Notes under the pieces: model-generated
The model's database searches: none
Told to the model about the DNA's origin: nothing
What the model saw: only the letters and a program-made list of their open reading frames with translations
Made by a program: the position numbers and the translations under genes
Part shown: in pieces, positions 7,635-10,861 of the stretch
How the letters are laid out: each line of letters opens with the position of its first letter
Numbering within the stretch: the first letter of the stretch is position 1
NCBI GenBank assembly: GCA_024405065.1
Contig: JAKSPF010000029.1
Location: forward strand, 1-10,861
Direction: 5' to 3'
DNA: 10,861 nt
DNA from: Sphaerochaetaceae bacterium
Lineage (GTDB): Bacteria; Spirochaetota; Spirochaetia; Sphaerochaetales; Sphaerochaetaceae

Positions 7635-7753
7635 AAACTCTCCGTCAGTGACAGGCAGTGCTCTGTCACAACGAAAGGGCTGCCGGTGACAGCCCTTTCA
7701 TAAATCAGAAGTAAACTTTCAAAACTCCTTGCAAATCCGATTTCATTTTTCAT
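7631..7753 (-). CDS. Possible 40-codon reading frame ahead of the permease (doubtful)
   Basis: ATG 7753 opens a frame of 40 codons (MKNEIGFARSFES... ending LSLTESL) whose TGA (7633-7631) overlaps the permease ATG as ATGA. The overlap resembles a translationally coupled pair, and the frame spans the 10-bp hairpin. Against it: no clear Shine-Dalgarno precedes the ATG, the product has no recognisable domain or membrane segment, and a 40-codon open frame can arise by chance. It could be a leader peptide or nothing. Confidence 0.22.
   Translation of the reverse strand: MKNEIGFARSFESLLLIYERAVTGSPFVVTEHCLSLTESL
7649..7668 (-). repeat. Small stem-loop in the binding protein-permease spacer
   Basis: TGACAG (7649-7654) pairs with CTGTCA (7663-7668) around an 8-nt loop, just upstream of the permease ribosome binding site. 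It is the weakest of three adjacent stems. Confidence 0.4.
7673..7699 (-). repeat. GC-rich 10-bp stem-loop in the binding protein-permease spacer
   Basis: GAAAGGGCTG (7673-7682) pairs perfectly with CAGCCCTTTC (7690-7699) around a 7-nt loop. On the transcribed minus strand no T-run follows, so it is more likely an mRNA-stabilising or partial attenuating structure than a full terminator. Such stems often raise expression of the binding protein relative to the permease. Confidence 0.6.
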
Positions 7754-7773
7754 ACAGCTCAGTTTTGAAAGTT
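7714..7773 (-). repeat. 13-bp perfect inverted repeat with 34-nt loop downstream of the binding protein gene
   Basis: AACTTTCAAAACT (7714-7726) and AGTTTTGAAAGTT (7761-7773) are exact reverse complements. The stem begins 12 nt after the stop of the substrate-binding protein gene. In RNA it would protect the 3' end of that message; the loop contains the ATG of the 40-codon frame. Confidence 0.55.
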
Positions 7774-7784
7774 CCTCAGAAAAA

Positions 7785-8999
7785 TCACTTCTTTGCAATC
7801 TGTTCGTTTACAAAATCGGTAACGGCAGTTTTGTTCACTCTTATGAAATCCGCATCTTCGGCAACAAGGCATTCTTTCCAGAATGTAATAGGCTTGTCAC
7901 CGTCTTTCTCATTTACGGGAACATTGGGATTTGTTGAATAAGCACCTATGTCCTTACCCCACGGCAGGAAACCTTCAGAATTCATCAGATAGTCTGTAAA
8001 CAGCATTGCGGTATACGGGCGATTTGCCTTTGATGTAAGTTGCACATACATGGGATACATGAACCCGGCAAACGGTTTGATTGCCTTTTCCTGCCATGCA
8101 CCTACGGAAAGATTGCCTTTTATCTTTGCGTCAACATCTCTGAACTTTGACAGAACAAAAAGGCCGGTGCATCCCTTACTGTCAGGTTTTGCCATTTCCT
8201 TGCAGATTGTCGTATCCGAAGAAATACTGAAATTGCAATTTGCTATGAATTCCGCAACCCACTTGTATCCGGCGTTTTTGTACGAACCGAGACTGATATC
8301 CTTCCCGAAGTACTCTTTATAGGCATCTGCGAGTTTTGAAGCCCACGCATCGGATGTACACATTACAAGGAAGTTCATATTAACCTGCTCAGTTGTGGGA
8401 TTCTTAAAGAACACTTTGTTCTTCCACTGAGGTTCCGTAAGCTGCCATACATTGGAAATCACCTGACCGGAAGTTCCTATGTTGTTCCAGATAAACAGTT
8501 TGTTGATGTACTGGTGTACAAGCGGAACAAGGTCATTTTCAGCAACAACACCCTTCATTGATGCCGGAACAAAATTTACCAGAATATCGGTACCTGATCT
8601 GTAAGTCTGAAGCTGTGCCCCATCCTGAATCATCACAAGAGAAGCACCCTTTGCAGATGAGCCCATGTACTCCTGAAGCAATGTTGTGTAAATATCGGCA
8701 TCGTTCATTTTTGTTCCGACAGCGTTGGAATCGGAAAGACCCAGCTGACTGCCGTACTTCTGGACGAAGCCCTGCACTGCACTTGCAATACGTGACGTAT
8801 TTCCGTAAACGATAAAGTCACCGGACTCGCCTTTTGCCTTTTCAAGAAGCTCAGCCTCCGTCATCTTTTCACCTGCGGAAAAAATCGTTTCCTCAGTAAC
8901 CGTTTCCTTTACTTCCGCTGTTTTTGCATTCTTTGTACAGCCTGTGAAACAGAAAACCGTAATTGCTGCAATCAGCAGAATAGCAGAATATTTTTTCAT
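7785..8999 (-). CDS. ABC transporter substrate-binding lipoprotein, iron(III)-type family
   Basis: Predicted membrane-anchored periplasmic receptor that delivers a ligand to the fused permease encoded next. The 404-aa product has a lipoprotein signal: MKKYSAILLIAAI followed by the lipobox FTGC with C21. A linker rich in K, T and E follows (22-58). DFIVYGNTSRI (61-71) matches the first strand and ligand loop of FbpA/AfuA-like binding proteins, and RPYTAMLFTDYLMNSEG (327-343) matches their conserved C-terminal lobe helix. Tyrosine ligands for iron cannot be assigned by eye, so iron is the family-based guess and another metal or small anion is possible. ATG 8999 is fixed by AGGAGG four bases upstream; an in-frame start at 9050 would run through the promoter. 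It is the first gene of the operon and divergent from groES. Confidence 0.88.
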   Translation of the reverse strand: MKKYSAILLIAAITVFCFTGCTKNAKTAEVKETVTEETIFSAGEKMTEAELLEKAKGESGDFIVYGNTSRIASAVQGFVQKYGSQLGLSDSNAVGTKMNDADIYTTLLQEYMGSSAKGASLVMIQDGAQLQTYRSGTDILVNFVPASMKGVVAENDLVPLVHQYINKLFIWNNIGTSGQVISNVWQLTEPQWKNKVFFKNPTTEQVNMNFLVMCTSDAWASKLADAYKEYFGKDISLGSYKNAGYKWVAEFIANCNFSISSDTTICKEMAKPDSKGCTGLFVLSKFRDVDAKIKGNLSVGAWQEKAIKPFAGFMYPMYVQLTSKANRPYTAMLFTDYLMNSEGFLPWGKDIGAYSTNPNVPVNEKDGDKPITFWKECLVAEDADFIRVNKTAVTDFVNEQIAKK

Positions 9000-9017
9000 A
9001 TTTTCCTCCTGACGGAC

Positions 9018-9046
9018 ATTATACACTGAAAAGTCGTTATCCGACA
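9018..9046 (-). promoter_or_regulatory. Promoter of the transporter operon, with an overlapping GTCG-N5-CGAC repeat
   Basis: The minus strand has a perfect TATAAT (9023-9018), placing the transcription start near 9011, immediately before AGGAGG, with a leader of only about 12 nt. The -35 position (TGTCGG, 9046-9041) is poor. An inverted repeat GTCG-ttatc-CGAC (9033-9045) covers the spacer and the -35 box, so an activator or repressor site is plausible. Substrate-responsive control is inference. Confidence 0.5.
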
Positions 9047-9070
9047 TCAAATTTTTTTATCGTCTCTTCA

Positions 9071-9099
9071 TTGCCAATAAGCATGTTTTTGACTATATT
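9071..9099 (+). promoter_or_regulatory. Sigma-70-like promoter of groES
   Basis: TTGCCA (9071-9076) and TATATT (9094-9099) are separated by exactly 17 nt, each a 5/6 match. Transcription should start near 9106, giving a leader of about 68 nt. The promoter is back to back with that of the transporter operon; the -35 boxes are 24 bp apart. Confidence 0.6.
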
Positions 9100-9173
9100 A
9101 GCATAGTTATTGAAAACAAAGAGCCACTTGCGAAATATGAAATTTTGTAATTGACTTCAAAAGGAGACAACTT

Positions 9174-9434
9174 ATGAATATCAGACCACTTGGAGAAAGA
9201 GTTCTTGTCAAAGCAGAAAAAACCGAAGAAAAAACGGCAAGCGGAATTGTTCTTCCGCAGACCTCACAGGAAAAGTCACAGTTTGCATCAGTTATTGCAG
9301 TCGGAGATGATGTGAAGAGCGTTAAAAAAGGTGAAAGAATCCTGTTTGACAAATATGCAGGTACTGCACTGAAGATTGACAGTGAAGATTACCTCATTCT
9401 TGAACTCAAAGAGGTTTTGGCAATTATCGGCTGA
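9174..9434 (+). CDS. groES: Co-chaperonin GroES (Hsp10)
   Basis: Forms the heptameric lid of GroEL and assists protein folding in the cytoplasm. The 86-aa product is about ten residues shorter than typical GroES. MNIRPLGERVLV opens the first strand. The mobile loop holds ASGIVLP (22-28), whose hydrophobic IVL tripeptide contacts GroEL. The body ends with KYAGTALKIDSEDYLIL and EVLAIIG. The shortening lies around VGDDVKSVKKGERILF (43-58), the roof hairpin region, so the dome opening is probably wider than in E. coli. AAGGAG (9161-9166) gives a strong ribosome site. Unlike the usual groESL pair, no groEL follows; a terminator closes the gene 17 nt after the stop, so it is monocistronic. Confidence 0.95.
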   Translation: MNIRPLGERVLVKAEKTEEKTASGIVLPQTSQEKSQFASVIAVGDDVKSVKKGERILFDKYAGTALKIDSEDYLILELKEVLAIIG

Positions 9435-9450
9435 AAATTCCTCTACAAAG

Positions 9451-9492
9451 AGAGTGTTTTAAAACGGTGAGTTTTGAAACACTCTTTTTTTT
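9451..9492 (+). terminator. Intrinsic terminator of groES
   Basis: AGAGTGTTTTAAAAC (9451-9465) pairs with GTTTTGAAACACTCT (9471-9485) over 15 positions with one T-G wobble, around a GGTGA loop, and runs into a stretch of T residues (to 9492). This is the strongest terminator in the window. Confidence 0.9.
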
Positions 9493-9548
9493 GTTTTTTG
9501 AGCAACTAAAGCACAAGTTGGTTTTATTAGCCGAGAGGTAAAAAAAGA

Positions 9549-9577
9549 TTGTAATATCCGGAAAACTGTAATATTAT
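9549..9577 (+). promoter_or_regulatory. Promoter of the archaeal-type ATPase gene
   Basis: TTGTAA (9549-9554) and TATTAT (9572-9577) are 17 nt apart (4/6 and 5/6 matches), placing the start near 9584. An 8-bp direct repeat, TGTAATAT, occurs at 9550-9557 and 9567-9574, so each promoter box lies in or beside one copy. Confidence 0.5.
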
Positions 9578-9607
9578 TTACTCTAAAGTAAATTACTGAG
9601 GAGTAAA
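9576..9607. promoter_or_regulatory. Nested AGTAAA/TTTACT inverted repeats, likely operator
   Basis: ATTTACT-ctaa-AGTAAAT (9576-9593) is a perfect inverted repeat straddling the predicted transcription start. AGTAA-a-TTACT (9587-9597) and TTTACTC/GAGTAAA (9577-9583 and 9601-9607) reuse the same half-sites, so four copies alternate in orientation within 32 bp. The last copy overlaps the ribosome site GAGGAG (9598-9603). A bound protein would block both initiation and clearance. Autoregulation by the downstream winged-helix ATPase is inference. Confidence 0.5.
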
Positions 9608-9614
9608 AATAAGT

Positions 9615-10861
9615 ATGAACAGTCAACCTTTTTACGGCAGACAGAATGAATTGAAACTTTTGGATTCTTTGTACAATTCAAAAAAATTTGAAATGCTTAT
9701 TCTTCACGGTCGCCGTCGTATCGGAAAATCTTATCTTCTCAGTCATTTTGCCTCTCAACATAGAGAAAACACTGTCTATTTCACAGGCGACAAGTCCAGT
9801 GAAAAAGTAAATGTGCGGAATTTCTGTCGTGAGTTGAATGAGGTTCTTAAAGCGGGAGACTACCTCAATTCCTTTGAAACATGGAATGATGTCTACGCCT
9901 TCTTAAAAGACAGTGAAATCAAAGAAAGACTCGTTTTAATAATTGACGAATTCACGTATCTCTATAATTCAAATCCTGCCTACGATTCCGGTCTTCAAAA
10001 TGCCATTGATAAAATCTTGAAGCATAAGAATATATTTTTGATTCTTTGCGGTTCTGAAGTTTCCGTAATTGAAGAAATAACAGACAATTCTACAAAACCT
10101 CTTTATGGTCGCAAAACTGCAGAAATCAAACTTCTTCCTTTTACCTACAAAGAAGCCGCGGAATTCTTTCCGGATTACTCAAAGGAGGACATTCTGAAAG
10201 TTTATTCCATAGCCGGCGGAACGCCTTTGTACCTTTCTCTTTTTGATGATTCTCTTTCAATCAGAGAAAATGTCGTGAAAAATTGTCTTTCAACAACAGG
10301 GTATTTGTTCAATGAGGTTGAAACCCTTCTTAAGATGGAACTGAAGGAAACTCATTTTTACAAAAACATAATGTTTGCAATAAATGCCGGTGCTTCCGAT
10401 TTTAATACGATAAAAACAAAAGTTGATGAAGATGCAGCAAAAGTTGCAAAGTATCTTTCGGTTCTGATAAATCTCGGTTTTGTGAAAAAAGAAATTCCGT
10501 GCGGAGAAAAGGAAAAAACAAGAAACACAATCTACAGCATCTGTGACAATTATATTGCTTTTTACTTTGCATTTATTTTTAAACATCGGGATATGCTGAA
10601 CGGTCTGATTGCTCCGGATCTCTACTATGACCGGGAATTTACTGAAACAAAACTCAATGCTTTTATCGGGCATCGTTTTGAGGCAATTTGCGAAAGTTTC
10701 CTGAAGTCTGAATTTTATTATGGGAAAATGCCGTTTTATGCGGAAAAAATCGGTCGTTGGTGGGGAAACAATCCCGTTTTGAAGAAGCAGGAAGAGATTG
10801 ACATCCTTGCCGTAGATGATGAAAATGCAGTTATCTGTGAATGCAAGTATACAAACGAGCC
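9615..10861 (+). CDS. Archaeal-type ATPase with winged helix and PD-(D/E)XK-like C-terminus (DUF234 type), 3' end missing
   Basis: 415 codons are open from ATG 9615 to the window edge, with no stop reached. The P-loop is GRRRIGKS (32-39) and the Walker B is LVLIIDE (106-112, D111/E112). CGSEVSVIEE (145-154) is the sensor segment. GGTPLYLSL (201-209) ends the ATPase part. A winged-helix segment follows (about 255-293). Near the end EID (394-396) and ECK (409-411) fit the E-x-D...E-x-K core of a restriction-like nuclease fold, the DUF234 module of this family. GAGGAG (9598-9603) supports the start. These proteins are widespread in archaea and anaerobic bacteria, often in many copies; their role is not established. 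The gene looks more AT-rich than its neighbours, which suggests acquired DNA. Confidence 0.88.
   Translation, partial: MNSQPFYGRQNELKLLDSLYNSKKFEMLILHGRRRIGKSYLLSHFASQHRENTVYFTGDKSSEKVNVRNFCRELNEVLKAGDYLNSFETWNDVYAFLKDSEIKERLVLIIDEFTYLYNSNPAYDSGLQNAIDKILKHKNIFLILCGSEVSVIEEITDNSTKPLYGRKTAEIKLLPFTYKEAAEFFPDYSKEDILKVYSIAGGTPLYLSLFDDSLSIRENVVKNCLSTTGYLFNEVETLLKMELKETHFYKNIMFAINAGASDFNTIKTKVDEDAAKVAKYLSVLINLGFVKKEIPCGEKEKTRNTIYSICDNYIAFYFAFIFKHRDMLNGLIAPDLYYDREFTETKLNAFIGHRFEAICESFLKSEFYYGKMPFYAEKIGRWWGNNPVLKKQEEIDILAVDDENAVICECKYTNE

Noticed and set aside
8050..8322. 90-codon plus-strand frame opposite the binding protein gene
   Set aside because: It has no domain or ribosome site, and it sits entirely within a supported gene on the other strand.
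9024..9060. Fur box in front of the iron-type transporter operon
   Set aside because: No GATAATGAT-like 19-bp palindrome is present; only the short GTCG/CGAC symmetry is visible.
9110..9138. Second groES promoter TTGAAA-N17-AAATAT
   Set aside because: The -10 box matches at only three of six positions, and the 9071-9099 promoter is clearly better.
9094..9173. TTAGCA at 9098-9103 upstream of groES as part of a CIRCE (HrcA) operator
   Set aside because: The left half breaks down after TTAGCA, and no GAGTGCTAA-like right half occurs at the required spacing.
10290..10673. 127-codon antisense frame inside the ATPase gene
   Set aside because: It lies opposite a well-supported ATPase domain, and its composition is that of a complementary shadow.

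Overview
This 10.9 kb stretch looks like chromosome of a spirochaete, most likely a Treponema-type host-associated species. The grounds are a short alanyl-tRNA synthetase that stops after the editing domain, a compact GroES, spirochaete-style lipoproteins with a relaxed lipobox, moderate GC, and an archaeal-type ATPase gene at one edge. The assignment rests on gene character and has not been tested by a database search.

Layout. Positions 1-206 are a divergent intergenic region. It holds the first codons of a minus-strand gene leaving the left edge (start at 23), three short perfect palindromes and possible promoters for alaS. Positions 207-4125 form a plus-strand housekeeping cluster: alaS (short AlaRS), ychF (TGS-domain NTPase) and rlmN (radical-SAM rRNA/tRNA adenine C2-methyltransferase). 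All three act on translation or the ribosome, with gaps of 1 and 24 nt. It meets a minus-strand operon tail to tail at about 4126-4159.

The minus-strand operon (transcribed from 8999 down to 4160) encodes a lipoprotein substrate-binding protein, a fused two-domain ABC permease of the iron(III)/FbpB type, a GNAT acetyltransferase and an M14 zinc carboxypeptidase lipoprotein. The last two overlap by ATGA. No ABC ATPase gene is present, so the transporter must borrow one or have one elsewhere. The 150-nt spacer between binding protein and permease contains three hairpins and a 40-codon reading frame that ends in an ATGA overlap with the permease start.

Divergent from that operon is a monocistronic groES (9174-9434) with a good sigma-70-like promoter and a strong intrinsic terminator, and with no groEL beside it. 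The window closes with an incomplete archaeal-type ATPase gene (9615 to the edge): P-loop domain, winged helix and a PD-(D/E)XK-like C-terminal module. Its promoter is overlaid by a nested set of AGTAAA/TTTACT inverted repeats that looks like an operator.

I see no clear new defence or mobile system. The most interesting items are the ATPase with its operator, the transporter operon lacking an ATPase with its structured spacer, and the truncated AlaRS with a possibly leaderless start.
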